Positions 1 through 8,098 are shown, numbered from the stretch's first letter. The stretch: DNA of 64,000 nucleotides from Streptomyces sp. RPT161 (GCF_027533845.1 NZ_JAPZVN010000002.1:248001-312000); one strand, 5' to 3'. Numbers and translations are program-made. Notes: a model not told the origin generated them from the sequence alone.

Positions 1-277
1 ACACCGTGGCGACCAGCACCGCGTCGACGTCCTCGGCGGTCAGACCGGCGTCCGCTATGGCCTTGCCCGCGGCCTCGATCGACATCTCGGCGACGGTCTC
101 CTGCGGGTTCGCCCAGTGCCGGGTGGAGATGCCGGAGCGGGTGCGGATCCACTCGTCGGAGGAGTCGATGTACTTGAGGATCTCCTCGTTCGGCACCACG
201 CGGGTCGGGCGGTAGCCGCCGACGCCGAGGATACGGGCGTACGGCGCGCCCTTGCTCGGCTTGATCTTCGCGGTCAT
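1..277 (-). CDS. fabH: 3-oxoacyl-ACP synthase III (FabH), N-terminal part
   Basis: Only the first 92 codons lie in the window; the gene continues past its left edge. The translation opens MTAKIKPSKGAPYARILGVG and continues with the GGYRPTRVVPNEE and SSDEWIRTRSGI blocks typical of the KASIII N-terminus. KASIII condenses a short acyl-CoA starter with malonyl-ACP to begin fatty-acid chains in the cytosol. The catalytic Cys-His-Asn lie outside the window. A GAGGAG ribosome site precedes the ATG. The gene follows fabD on the same strand by about 50 bp, so the two are probably co-transcribed. Confidence 0.93.
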   Translation of the reverse strand, partial: MTAKIKPSKGAPYARILGVGGYRPTRVVPNEEILKYIDSSDEWIRTRSGISTRHWANPQETVAEMSIEAAGKAIADAGLTAEDVDAVLVATV

Positions 278-326
278 GCTGTGGGGCTCCTCATCGGTTG
301 GCCGATGTCCTGTCGGCTCGTCAGGT

Positions 327-1517
327 TCATTCGGCCGCGGGGTGGATGCGCAGCAGCGGCTGCCCGGGGGCGACCGGGTCGCCGTCCTCGACCAGCCATT
401 CCACGACGGTGCCGCCGTGCTCGGCGGTGACCGCCTGCCGGTCGCGGTTGTTGGCGACGTGCGCCACCGTAGCGCCCGGCTCAAGTACGTCACCGGCCTT
501 GACCGTCCCGGTGTCCACGGTGCCCTTGAACGGGGCCACCGCGAGCCGCCAGGTCGGGCCGTGCTCCAGCGGGTTGCCCGCCGGGTCACCGTGTTCGGCG
601 ATGATCTCGCGGGCCGCGTCGATGTCGTCCGGGGTCTTCAGCGCCAGCGTCCTGACGCCCGGCAGCGCCCGCTTGGCCAGCCCGGTGAGGGTGCCGGCGG
701 GGGACACCTCGATCAGCGCGGTGACGCCGAGCGCCTTGAAGGTCTCCATGCACAGGTCCCAGCGGACCGGACCGGCGACCTGCTTGACCATTCGGCGGAT
801 GATCTCCGCGCCGCTGTGCACCACCTGGCCGTCGGCGTTGGAGACGTACCTGGTCCGCGGGTCGCGCACCGACACACCCGGCACCAGGGCCTCCAGCGTG
901 GCGACCGCGGGCGCCATGTGGTGGGTGTGGAACGCGCCCGCCACCTGGAGCGGGCGCACCCGGGAGCCCTCGGGCTTGTCCTCGGCGAGCGCCGCGAGCT
1001 GCTCCATGGTTCCGGCGGCGACGATCTGGCCGGCGCCGTTCATGTTGGCGGGGGTGAGTCCGTGCGACTCCAGCTTGGCGACCACGTCCTGCGGGTCGCC
1101 GCCCAGCACCGCGGACATGCCGGTCTCGGTGACCGAGGCGGCCTGCGCCATGGCCAGGCCGCGCTGCCGTACCAGCACCATGGCGGACTCGGCGGTGATC
1201 ACGCCGGCACCGGCGGCGGCGGTGATCTCGCCCACGCTGTGCCCGGCGACCGCGCCGACCAGGCGGCGTCCGTCGACCGGGTGCGGGAAGACCGAGAGGG
1301 CGGACACCAGTCCGGCGGCCACCAGCAGCGGCTGCGCCACGGCGGTGTCGCGGATCTCGTCCGCGGTGCCCTTGGTGCCGTAGTGCACGAGGTCGAGTCC
1401 GGCGACAGCGGACCACCAGTTCAACCGGTCGGCCACGCCCGGGAGTTCGAGCCAGGGACTGAGGAAGCCGGGCGTCTGGGCGCCCTGGCCGGGAGCTACG
1501 AGTACGAGCACCTTCAC
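327..1517 (-). CDS. fabD: Malonyl-CoA:ACP transacylase (FabD) with C-terminal lipoyl-like extension
   Basis: FabD moves malonyl groups from CoA to acyl carrier protein for fatty-acid synthesis. The protein has 396 residues. The MCAT part (about 1-310) shows the GQGAQTPG loop, nucleophile S94 in AGHSVGE, R119 in QRGLAM and H197 in the FHTHH block. Ordinary FabD proteins are about 310-320 residues. Here residues 322-392 form an extra segment reading like a barrel-sandwich biotinyl/lipoyl domain (GTVDTGTVKAGDVLEPGATV, then GGTVVEWLVEDGDPVAPGQPL). The hairpin where the modified lysine would sit reads ANNRDRQAV and has no lysine, so attachment of a prosthetic group looks unlikely. Start is a GTG preceded by GAGAGAG. 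The gene lies between fasR and fabH. Confidence 0.9.
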   Translation of the reverse strand: MKVLVLVAPGQGAQTPGFLSPWLELPGVADRLNWWSAVAGLDLVHYGTKGTADEIRDTAVAQPLLVAAGLVSALSVFPHPVDGRRLVGAVAGHSVGEITAAAGAGVITAESAMVLVRQRGLAMAQAASVTETGMSAVLGGDPQDVVAKLESHGLTPANMNGAGQIVAAGTMEQLAALAEDKPEGSRVRPLQVAGAFHTHHMAPAVATLEALVPGVSVRDPRTRYVSNADGQVVHSGAEIIRRMVKQVAGPVRWDLCMETFKALGVTALIEVSPAGTLTGLAKRALPGVRTLALKTPDDIDAAREIIAEHGDPAGNPLEHGPTWRLAVAPFKGTVDTGTVKAGDVLEPGATVAHVANNRDRQAVTAEHGGTVVEWLVEDGDPVAPGQPLLRIHPAAE

Positions 1518-1578
1518 ACTCTCTCTCGCGTCGGGTGGTCACCGCCGGTGAGGACAGGGACCAAGAACGGTCAGGCGA

Positions 1579-1597
1579 TTTGTGGGTGTCCCACAAA
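1579..1597. promoter_or_regulatory. 8-bp inverted repeat upstream of fabD, candidate FasR operator
   Basis: TTTGTGGG-TGT-CCCACAAA is a perfect 8-bp inverted repeat with a 3-bp centre in the 83-bp gap between the fasR stop and the fabD start. FasR is known in Streptomyces as an activator of the fab operon that binds this intergenic region. No T-run follows on the minus strand, which argues against a terminator. Assignment to FasR is inference. Confidence 0.5.
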
Positions 1598-1600
1598 AAC

Positions 1601-2809
1601 TCAATCCTGGTGATTCACGCTTGAGAGTCGGCCGAGGATGAGGGCGATCCGTAGGGTGAACGCGGAGCGTACATCGGAAGGTGACCATCCCGTGACATCC
1701 GTCACACGTCGTAGCCGGTAGCGGACGGTGTTGGGATGAACGAACAACATCCGGGCCGCGCCTTCCAGCGATGACGCCTGTTCCAGGTAGACGCTGAGCG
1801 TCTCCAGCAGCGCCGAGCCCGCTTCCTCCAGTGGTCTGTAGATCTCCTCCACCAGTTGTTCACGGGCCGCGGGATCGCCCGCCATCGCCCGCTCCGGCAG
1901 CAGGTCGTCCGCGAGCACCGGCCGGGGGGCGTCGGGCCAGGCCGCGCACGCCTTGAGCCCGGCGGCGGCGGCCTGCGCGGAACGGGTGGCGGCCAGCAGG
2001 TCGCCCACCACGGGACCGGCCACCACCGGGCCCGCGGCGAACGGGCCGATGAGGTCCTTGGCGGTGCGGATCGGGTCGTCCGAGCCGCCCGCGACGACCA
2101 CCAGGCGGTGCCCCAGCACCCCGGTCAGCACCTGCAGCTTGGCGTGCCGGGCGGCCCGGCGGATCGCCTCCACCGTCAACTCGCTGTCCCCGTCGGGTGC
2201 GGTGCCGAGGACCACGACCACCCGGTCGGGTGAGTTCCAGCCGAGCGCGGCGGCCCGGGACAGCACTCCCTCGTCCGCCTCACCGGACAGCACGGCGTTG
2301 ACGACCAGCGACTCCAGCCGGGCGTCCCAGGCGCCGCGCGCCTCGGCGGCCTGGGCGTAGACCTGCGCGGTGGCGAACGCGATCTCCCGCGCGTAGACCA
2401 GCAGCGCCTCGCGCAGCACGGCCTCGTCGCCGGGGGCGGCGACCTCGTCGATCGCCGCTTCCATCACCTCGATGGTGGTGCGCACCATCTCCACGGTCTG
2501 CCGCAGCGAGATCGCCCGGGTCAGCTCGCGCGGCGCGGTACCGAACACATCCGTGCTGATGGCCTGCGGTGCTTCGGGGTGCCGGAACCACTCGGTGAAG
2601 GCGGCGATACCGGCCTGGGCGACCAGCCCGATCCAGGAACGGTTCTCCGGCGGCATCGCGCGGTACCACGGCAACTGCTCGTCCATGCGCGCGATCGCCG
2701 CGGCCGACAGTCTGCCGGAGGACTGCTCCAGGCGGCGCAGGGTGGCGCTGTGCGGGTGTTCGCTCCGCTGGGACTTCGGGGGTTGCGGGGAATGCGTGGA
2801 CTCGGGCAC
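1601..2809 (-). CDS. fasR: Fatty-acid synthase activator FasR (PucR-type C-terminal HTH)
   Basis: The protein has about 402 residues from the chosen GTG (VPESTHSPQ...). The open frame runs about 117 codons further upstream, but that part is low-complexity Pro/Arg/Ala over the repeat tract and is not protein-like. The C-terminus carries the PucR-family helix-turn-helix (SLEGAARMLFVHPNTVRYRL, about residues 348-367). The middle is the GGDEF-like part of such regulators. In Streptomyces FasR activates the fabD-fabH-acpP-fabF operon, which matches its position here, transcribed toward fabD with 83 bp between. The protein may respond to fatty-acid metabolites; nothing in the sequence shows the ligand. 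Confidence 0.88.
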   Translation of the reverse strand: MPESTHSPQPPKSQRSEHPHSATLRRLEQSSGRLSAAAIARMDEQLPWYRAMPPENRSWIGLVAQAGIAAFTEWFRHPEAPQAISTDVFGTAPRELTRAISLRQTVEMVRTTIEVMEAAIDEVAAPGDEAVLREALLVYAREIAFATAQVYAQAAEARGAWDARLESLVVNAVLSGEADEGVLSRAAALGWNSPDRVVVVLGTAPDGDSELTVEAIRRAARHAKLQVLTGVLGHRLVVVAGGSDDPIRTAKDLIGPFAAGPVVAGPVVGDLLAATRSAQAAAAGLKACAAWPDAPRPVLADDLLPERAMAGDPAAREQLVEEIYRPLEEAGSALLETLSVYLEQASSLEGAARMLFVHPNTVRYRLRRVTDVTGWSPSDVRSAFTLRIALILGRLSSVNHQD

Positions 2810-3100
2810 GGGACAAGCCTGCCTTATCGCCTCCGGCGAGCGGAAAGCGGTACGCGGCCGGCCATGGGGGCCGGCCGCGGGGGCTTGCGCCCGGGGGCGC
2901 GGGGGGTGGCGGCTTGCGCCCGGGGGCGCGGGGAGCGACGGCTTGCGGTCGGGGCGCGGGGGTGGCGGCTTGCGCCCGGGGCGGGCGGGGGTGATGCGGC
3001 TTGCGCCGCGGGGGGCGACGGCTCGCGGTGGGGTGCGCTTGCGCGCGGAGCTGCTTGCTGTGCGGGTGCACTTGCGCGCGGGGGTGCTCGGGGTGCGATT

Positions 3101-3224
3101 GCGGTGCGTTGTGGGGTGCGGCGCCGTTGCGCCTGCGGCGGGCTGTTCCCACCCGCCCACCCCTTTTCGCCTGCGGCGGAGGTGGCGGGGGTCCGGGCGC
3201 GTGGATGCGTTACGGCGGTGCGGG
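3101..3224 (+). repeat. Direct repeat copy A (about 124 bp)
   Basis: It runs from GCGGTGCGTTGTGGGGTGCG through CGCCTGCGGCGG to TTACGGCGGTGCGGG. It matches 3293-3415 at most positions, with scattered substitutions and a 1-bp length difference. Confidence 0.75.
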
Positions 3225-3292
3225 TGCGCTCGCGGTGCGGGTGCGCTTACGTGCGGGTGCTCATGCGCGCGGGGTGCACTTGCGCGCGGGTC

Positions 3293-3415
3293 GCGGTGCG
3301 TTGTGGGGTGCGGCGCCGTTGCGCCTGCGGCGGGGTGTTCCTACCCGCTCGCCCCTTTCGCCTGCGGCGGAGGTGGCTGGGGGCCGGGCGCGTGGGTGTG
3401 TTACGGCGGCGCGGG
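3293..3415 (+). repeat. Direct repeat copy B (about 123 bp)
   Basis: Second copy of the unit at 3101-3224. It ends TTACGGCGGCGCGGG. The two copies are separated by about 70 bp of related GTGCGGGTGC-type sequence. Confidence 0.75.
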
Positions 3416-3487
3416 GGCTGGGGAGCGCCGCCCGCCGCTCCTTCGGCCTCCTGGGCAGCGACGGAGAGTCACCGGAGGCGGGAAAGG

Positions 3488-3528
3488 GCGAGCGGGTGGG
3501 AACAGCTCGCCGCAGGCGAAGAAGCCCG
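3488..3528 (-). repeat. Inverted partial copy of the same repeat
   Basis: GGGTGGGAACAGCTCGCCGC here is nearly the reverse complement of the GCGGCGGGCTGTTCCCACCC part of copy A. The element therefore occurs in both orientations just before the pirin gene. Confidence 0.6.
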
Positions 3529-3567
3529 CCGCAGGAGAGGGGGCGGGAGGGGCGTAGCGTGGGTGGG

Positions 3568-4221
3568 ATGGGAGTGGTTTGGCGGGCGGGGGACCGGTAT
3601 CCCGGCGGGGATGCCGCCCAGGGGATCGAGACGCGGCACGCGTTCTCCTTCGGGGGGCACTACGACCCGGAGAACGTGTCCTTCGGGCTGCTGCTCGCCT
3701 GCAACGAGGAGTACCTCGCCCCCAACGCCGGCTTCCCCCAACACCCGCACCGCGACGTGGAGATCGTCACCTGGGTCATCGAGGGTGAGCTGCGCCACGA
3801 GGACGACGCGGGGCACCGCGCCCTCGTCCGCGAGGGCGAGATCCAACGCCTGAGCGCCGGCACGGGCGTCCTGCACAGCGAACGCAACGCCTCCCCGGAC
3901 AGACCGCTCAGGTTCCTCCAGATGTGGCTGCACCCCGCGGAGTTCGGCGCCCCGCCCGCGTACGAGATCACCCGCGGCCAGGACGTCAGCCCGCTGCGCC
4001 AGCCCGGCGCGCTGCTCGGCGTGCGCGCCGGGACCGCCCGGCTACCGGAAGCCCCGTTCGTGTACGTGCACGTCGTGCGCGGTCAACTCCGGCTGGACGG
4101 TGAGACGTTGGGGCCCGGGGACTCGGCGCGGATCAGCGACGCGGCCGGGCTCACCGCGTACTGCGACGGCCCGGCCGAGTACCTGGTCTGGGCGATGCAC
4201 GGTGTGCCGCGCTACGGCTAG
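3568..4221 (+). CDS. Pirin-family cupin protein
   Basis: The protein has 217 residues from ATG 3568. Upstream in-frame starts lie in the repeat tract and give non-protein-like sequence. The N-terminal cupin shows the pirin metal site: H59 and H61 in FPQHPHRD, and H103 and E105 in GVLHSER. These hold Fe or Ni in pirins and quercetinase-like relatives such as YhhW. A second weaker cupin half ends at PRYG. Pirins vary in role (quercetin 2,3-dioxygenase, redox sensing or enzyme partner), so the substrate is unknown. Its TAG stop overlaps the stop of the convergent hydrolase gene by four bases. Confidence 0.85.
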   Translation: MGVVWRAGDRYPGGDAAQGIETRHAFSFGGHYDPENVSFGLLLACNEEYLAPNAGFPQHPHRDVEIVTWVIEGELRHEDDAGHRALVREGEIQRLSAGTGVLHSERNASPDRPLRFLQMWLHPAEFGAPPAYEITRGQDVSPLRQPGALLGVRAGTARLPEAPFVYVHVVRGQLRLDGETLGPGDSARISDAAGLTAYCDGPAEYLVWAMHGVPRYG

Positions 4222-5030
4222 CCCAGCTCCGCAAGCACCGCGTCCGTCAGCGCGGGCCACAGCGGGTGCGCCCACTCGCCGAAGTCCCGGTCAGTGAGGC
4301 AGACGCACGCCGCGCCCGCGACCGGGTCCACCCACAGAAACGTCCCGGACTGCCCGAAGTGGCCGAACGTGCGTGGCGAGGACGAACCGCCCGTCCAGTG
4401 CGGGGACTTGTGGTTCCGGATCTCGAAGCCGAGGCCCCAGTCGTTGGGGTTCTGGTGCCCGTACCCGGGCAGTACACCCTTCAGCCCGGGGAAGGCGCCC
4501 GCCGTCGCCGCCGCGTGCGTCTGCGGCGCGATCAGCCGCGGGGTGAGCAACTCGGCGGCGAACCGGACCAGGTCGTCCACCGTGGAGACCGCGCCCCACG
4601 CCGGGGAGGCGGTCAGCTCGGTCGCTGCCATGCCCAGCGGCTCCAGCACCGCCTCGCGTAGATAGTCCGCGAACGCGATGTCGGTGGCCTTGGCGATGTG
4701 GTCGGCCAGCACCTCGAAGCCCGCGTTGGAGTACAGCCTGCGGGTGCCCGGCGCGGCCAGCACCTGGTGCTCGTTGAAAGCCAGCCCCGAGGCGTGCGCC
4801 AGCAGATGCCGTACCGACGAACCCTGCGGGCCCGCGGGCTCGTCCAGCTCGACCGCGCCCTCCTCGATCGCGACCAGTGCCGCGTACGCGGTGAGCGGCT
4901 TGGTGACCGAGGCGAGCCGGAAGCGGTGCCCCGTCGGTCCGTACGACCCGGCCACCCGGCCGTCCGCCCGGACCACGGCCGCCGCCGCGGTGGGTACCGG
5001 CCAGTTCTCCATCAACCGCAGACTCTCCAT
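4218..5030 (-). CDS. Serine hydrolase, class-C beta-lactamase / esterase fold
   Basis: The protein has 270 residues from ATG 5030 (MESLRLMENWPVP). The frame extends 24 codons further, but that part would cover the divergent regulator promoter. It shows the SxxK motif (S41-V-T-K44) and the Y100-S-N102 motif of the class-C beta-lactamase/DD-peptidase/esterase superfamily, plus a HFGQSG block near the C-terminus. No signal peptide is visible from this start, so it is probably a cytoplasmic esterase or peptidase-like enzyme rather than a periplasmic lactamase. Substrate is unknown. It converges on the pirin gene with overlapping stop codons. Confidence 0.82.
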   Translation of the reverse strand: MESLRLMENWPVPTAAAAVVRADGRVAGSYGPTGHRFRLASVTKPLTAYAALVAIEEGAVELDEPAGPQGSSVRHLLAHASGLAFNEHQVLAAPGTRRLYSNAGFEVLADHIAKATDIAFADYLREAVLEPLGMAATELTASPAWGAVSTVDDLVRFAAELLTPRLIAPQTHAAATAGAFPGLKGVLPGYGHQNPNDWGLGFEIRNHKSPHWTGGSSSPRTFGHFGQSGTFLWVDPVAGAACVCLTDRDFGEWAHPLWPALTDAVLAELG

Positions 5031-5086
5031 GACGGCGAGCGTACTTGCCCAGGCCAACGCCCATCCCAGGGCCCCGAGCGGCCGGG

Positions 5087-5118
5087 CTTGCCTAGAGTGC
5101 ACTCAAAGTCTCTAGCGT
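5087..5118 (+). promoter_or_regulatory. MerR-type promoter with 19-bp spacer and palindrome
   Basis: CTTGCC (-35 region, TTGCCT at 5088) and TAGCGT (-10 at 5113) are separated by 19 bp, the overlong spacing typical of MerR-controlled promoters. The spacer contains the perfect 10-bp palindrome GAGTGCACTC, and CTAGAG/CTCTAG flank it as an outer inverted repeat. This resembles the AdhR-type operator layout. It drives the regulator and reductase pair just downstream. Confidence 0.7.
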
Positions 5119-5166
5119 GGACAACGTCGGGAGATCGAGAGGACGGCAGCCGGAGGGGTGTACGGC

Positions 5167-5619
5167 ATGACGGTCGTGGAAACCGAACGGAACGCGCTGA
5201 CCAGCTGCTTTGAGGTGATGGCCAGAACCCGCCCGCAGGGCCACGACCGCTACACGATCAGCGAGGTCGTCGCCTACACCGGGATGAGCGCCCACACCCT
5301 GCGCTGGTACGAGCGGATCGGCCTGATGCCGCACGTCGACCGCTCACACACCGGGCAGCGCCGCTACACGGACCGTGACCTGGACTGGCTGGATTTCGTC
5401 GGCAAGCTGCGGCTGACCGGAATGCCGGTGGCGGACATGGTCCGCTACGCCGAGCTGGTGCGCGAGGGCGACCACACCTACCCCGAGCGCCTGGAGCTGC
5501 TGGTGGCGCACCGAGAGGACGTACGCCGCCGGATCACGGAGCTGCGCGACACCCTCGACGTTCTCGACTACAAGATCGACTTGTATGCGGGCGCCACGCC
5601 GGCGCCGGAGAGGCACTGA
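5167..5619 (+). CDS. MerR-family transcriptional regulator (AdhR-like)
   Basis: The protein has 150 residues from ATG 5167, chosen because GGAGG lies 10 bp upstream; an in-frame GTG at 5158 is the alternative. The MerR winged helix is clear: YTISEVVAYTGMSAHTLRWY, then ERIGLMPHVDR and GQRRYTDRDLDWLDF. A dimerising coiled coil (about 85-135) follows. No C-terminal cysteine metal site is present. MerR proteins of this sub-type sense aldehydes or electrophiles and activate a neighbouring oxidoreductase. The 19-bp-spacer promoter upstream and the reductase 7 bp downstream fit that model. Confidence 0.88.
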   Translation: MTVVETERNALTSCFEVMARTRPQGHDRYTISEVVAYTGMSAHTLRWYERIGLMPHVDRSHTGQRRYTDRDLDWLDFVGKLRLTGMPVADMVRYAELVREGDHTYPERLELLVAHREDVRRRITELRDTLDVLDYKIDLYAGATPAPERH

Positions 5620-5625
5620 GGTTTC

Positions 5626-6642
5626 ATGAGCATCGAGAAGATCAGCACGGTGGCGCTCGGCACCAACGGCCCGCAGGTCGGTGTCCAGGGCCTCGGCTGC
5701 ATGGGCATGAGCGAGTTCTACGGGGACACCGACGAGGCCGCGGCGCGGGACGCCCTGGACGCGGCGCTGGAGGCGGGTGTCACGCTGTTCGACACCGCCG
5801 ACGTATACGGGTCCGGCGCGAACGAGGAGTTCATCGCCCCGTTCGTCAAGGCACACCGGGACGAGATCACCCTGGCCACCAAGTTCGCCATCGTCCGCAA
5901 GGCGGACGATCCGCACTACCGCGGCATCCGCAACGACCGGGCGTACGTCCGCGAGGCCGTCGAGGGCAGCCTGCGCCGTCTGGGCGTCGACGTGATCGAC
6001 CTGTACTACATGCACCGCCGGGATCCGCAGGTGCCGTTGGCCGAATCCGTGGGCGCCATGGCCGAGTTGGTGGCCGAGGGCAAGGTCAGGTACCTGGGTC
6101 TGTCCGAGGTGACCGGCGCCGAACTGCGTGAGGCGCACGCGGTGCACCCGATCGCCGCGCTCCAGTCGGAGTGGTCGCTGTTCAGCCGTGACGTGGAGAA
6201 GTCCGCGGTGCCCGCCGCCGCCGAGCTGGGTGTGGCGTTGGTACCGTACTCGCCGCTCGGCCGGGGCTTCCTCGCCGGCGCGTTCGCGGACGCCTCGAAG
6301 GAGCTGTCCAGCGACGACTTCCGGAAGTTCCAGCCGCGCTTCACCGGCGACAACGCCAAGGCCAACGCCGAGCTGCTGGAGCCGGTGCGCCGGGTGGCCG
6401 CCGCCCACGGCGCCACGCTCGGCCAGATCGCGCTGGCCTGGGTGCAGCAGCAGGCTCGGGTGCGGGACCTGGCGGTGGTACCGATCCCGGGCACCCGCAA
6501 GCGGTCCAGGGTGCTGGAGAACACCGCCGCCACCCGGATCACGCTCAGTGACGAGGAACTGGCGCTGCTGGAGCCGATCGCGGGCAAGGTCGCGGGTGAC
6601 CGCTACCCGGACATGTCCTCCACCTCCGCGGCGCGCGAGTAG
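5626..6642 (+). CDS. Aldo/keto reductase
   Basis: The protein has 338 residues and is an NADPH-dependent carbonyl reductase of the AKR superfamily (YajO/AKR11-13-like). The catalytic tetrad is visible: D56 and Y61 (FDTADVYGSG), K86 (LATKFAI) and H130 (LYYMHRRD). The C-terminal IPGTRKRSRVLENTAA block is a typical NADP phosphate-binding segment. The start lies 7 bp after the MerR stop, with TGAGG overlapping that stop as ribosome site, so the two form an operon under the MerR promoter. It probably detoxifies aldehydes or ketones. A strong hairpin follows. Confidence 0.9.
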   Translation: MSIEKISTVALGTNGPQVGVQGLGCMGMSEFYGDTDEAAARDALDAALEAGVTLFDTADVYGSGANEEFIAPFVKAHRDEITLATKFAIVRKADDPHYRGIRNDRAYVREAVEGSLRRLGVDVIDLYYMHRRDPQVPLAESVGAMAELVAEGKVRYLGLSEVTGAELREAHAVHPIAALQSEWSLFSRDVEKSAVPAAAELGVALVPYSPLGRGFLAGAFADASKELSSDDFRKFQPRFTGDNAKANAELLEPVRRVAAAHGATLGQIALAWVQQQARVRDLAVVPIPGTRKRSRVLENTAATRITLSDEELALLEPIAGKVAGDRYPDMSSTSAARE

Positions 6643-6656
6643 CCAACCAGCGGAAG

Positions 6657-6693
6657 GCGGAAGGGTGTCGGGGAAACCCCGACACCCTTCCGC
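6657..6693. terminator. Bidirectional intrinsic terminator
   Basis: Perfect 17-bp stem (GCGGAAGGGTGTCGGGG with its complement) and a 3-base AAA loop. It lies between the convergent aldo/keto reductase and alpha/beta hydrolase genes. There is no T-run, as is common in Streptomyces. Confidence 0.88.
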
Positions 6694-6706
6694 TTCTGCG
6701 TGCCGG

Positions 6707-7975
6707 TCAGGCCGCCGCGGCGCCCGCCCGGCACGAGGTGTCGCTTGTGGCGCAGCTCACCGACTCGTACTCGCCCAACGCTATGCGGGTGAAGTTCTTC
6801 AGGCTCTCCGTACCGGAGGCGAAGTACCCGGTGTGCTGCTGGGCGCCCGCCGCGGAGATCACCCGGGCGCCGAACGAACTGGAGACCGGGTCGGTGCCAT
6901 GGCCGATGCCGGCGACCTCCAGATACGGAACGTCCTGGATCCAGTCGGTGTCGTCCCGCGTCGCCCACACGCGGGCCCGGGTGTGCAGCCCGGCGACATT
7001 CTCCGCGCGCATGCCGGGGCTGCCGTAGACGGTGATGTCCGTCACCTTCTGCTGCGGCAGCCGGGAGGCGGCCACCCCGCAGGTCACCGAACCGTAGGAG
7101 TGGCAGAACAGCTGGACGCTGGTGTTCTGCGGCAGTGCCCGGACCATGCCGTTGAGCCGGACCGCGCCCGCCTCGGCCATGGTGCCGGTGGAGGCGTCCA
7201 GGCCGACGCCCTCCGGCGTCGTGTAGTCCGCCCAGGCGATGACCGCGGTCCGGACCGACGGGTCGGTGGCCCGCTCGGAGTTGTAGAGCGCCTCGGCCAT
7301 CCCGTCGGGGGTGGAGTACGGCTTGACGGACTTCTCGAACGAGAGGATGTCGGTGTCGACACCGGGCACCACAACGGCGGTGCGCTGTGCCGTCTCCAGG
7401 TCGCCGAAGACCTCGGCCACCCGGCCGCGTCCGCTCGGGTCGAACGCGAGGATCTGCCGTCCGGGGTCGTGTAGCGAGCCGAAGCGGTGCGCGAGCTGGA
7501 GCGCGGACTGGCGGCCCTCGGCGGTCAGGTCGGTGGCCTTCGAGCGCTTCAGCTGCCACTGCTCGGCCTCGCCCAGCGCCTGCTGGTTGGCCCGGTAGCG
7601 CAGTTCGACGGGGGCGCCGTTGAGGTTGCCGACGACCAGCGGATAGCGGTCGGCGAGTTGCCGCGCCTGCGCGTTGCTCAACGAGGCGAAGAACCGGGAG
7701 ATGGTCGCCGTGCTGGCGGTGTCCGGGTTCGGCAGCCGGCGTCCGGCCACCGAGCCGTGCAGCCACGCGGACACCGCGGCGGCCCGCGGATCCTGCGGTG
7801 GCTTCTGGTGGCGCATGGCGGTCCAGCCACTCGTCGCCAGCAGCACGAAGACGACCATCACGGCCAACGCCGCTCTCCCCGGCGAGGTCAGGTCCTGCGC
7901 GATGACGCGCAGCCAGTACCAGCCGAGGGATCGAGGGGAGGAGGGAGCGCCGGCGCGCTCGTCGAAGAGATTCAC
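6707..7975 (-). CDS. Membrane-anchored alpha/beta hydrolase (Abhydrolase_8 / DUF1023 type)
   Basis: The protein has 422 residues. A single hydrophobic helix (about 34-50) probably anchors it with the catalytic part outside. The nucleophile elbow is S293 in LFCHSYGSVTCG, and the region from about 200 (VVVPGVDTDILSF) to 370 matches the actinobacterial DUF1023 alpha/beta hydrolases. Two cysteines near the C-terminus (SCATSDTSC) could form an extracellular disulfide. Substrate is unknown. The gene is monocistronic between a shared terminator and the TetR gene. Confidence 0.8.
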   Translation of the reverse strand: MNLFDERAGAPSSPRSLGWYWLRVIAQDLTSPGRAALAVMVVFVLLATSGWTAMRHQKPPQDPRAAAVSAWLHGSVAGRRLPNPDTASTATISRFFASLSNAQARQLADRYPLVVGNLNGAPVELRYRANQQALGEAEQWQLKRSKATDLTAEGRQSALQLAHRFGSLHDPGRQILAFDPSGRGRVAEVFGDLETAQRTAVVVPGVDTDILSFEKSVKPYSTPDGMAEALYNSERATDPSVRTAVIAWADYTTPEGVGLDASTGTMAEAGAVRLNGMVRALPQNTSVQLFCHSYGSVTCGVAASRLPQQKVTDITVYGSPGMRAENVAGLHTRARVWATRDDTDWIQDVPYLEVAGIGHGTDPVSSSFGARVISAAGAQQHTGYFASGTESLKNFTRIALGEYESVSCATSDTSCRAGAAAA

Positions 7976-8098
7976 CGGGGGCCACGATAGGAGAAAGACG
8001 GGCCCGACCGTGAATACGGTGACTCAGATCACGTTTATATCGGCCACAAGCGGCCGTTAGTGGCACAGGGGTGACAGGGACTCAGCGCGAGTGTGATG

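Larger units (their letters stand above)
2821..3567. other. Gene-free GC-rich repeat tract between fasR and the pirin gene
   Basis: About 750 bp without a credible gene. The first part is imperfect short tandem units around GGCTTGCGCCCGGGGGCGCG. The second part holds two long direct copies and one inverted fragment of a GCCTGCGGCGG-containing repeat, listed separately. Long open frames cross it on both strands, but all are Arg/Gly/Ala-rich with no domain features. Confidence 0.7.

Noticed and set aside
252-1613. 453-codon plus-strand frame over fabD
   Set aside because: It is the antisense shadow of fabD, Arg/Gly/His-rich with no domain; the minus-strand frame has all MCAT motifs.
2821-3100. 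CRISPR-like array in the short tandem units
   Set aside because: Units vary in length and sequence and there are no unique spacers of constant size; it is low-complexity GC repeat.
2810-3160. N-terminal extension of the fasR frame by about 117 codons
   Set aside because: The sequence is Pro/Arg/Ala low-complexity over a repeat tract; the GTG at 2809 gives a normal-length FasR.
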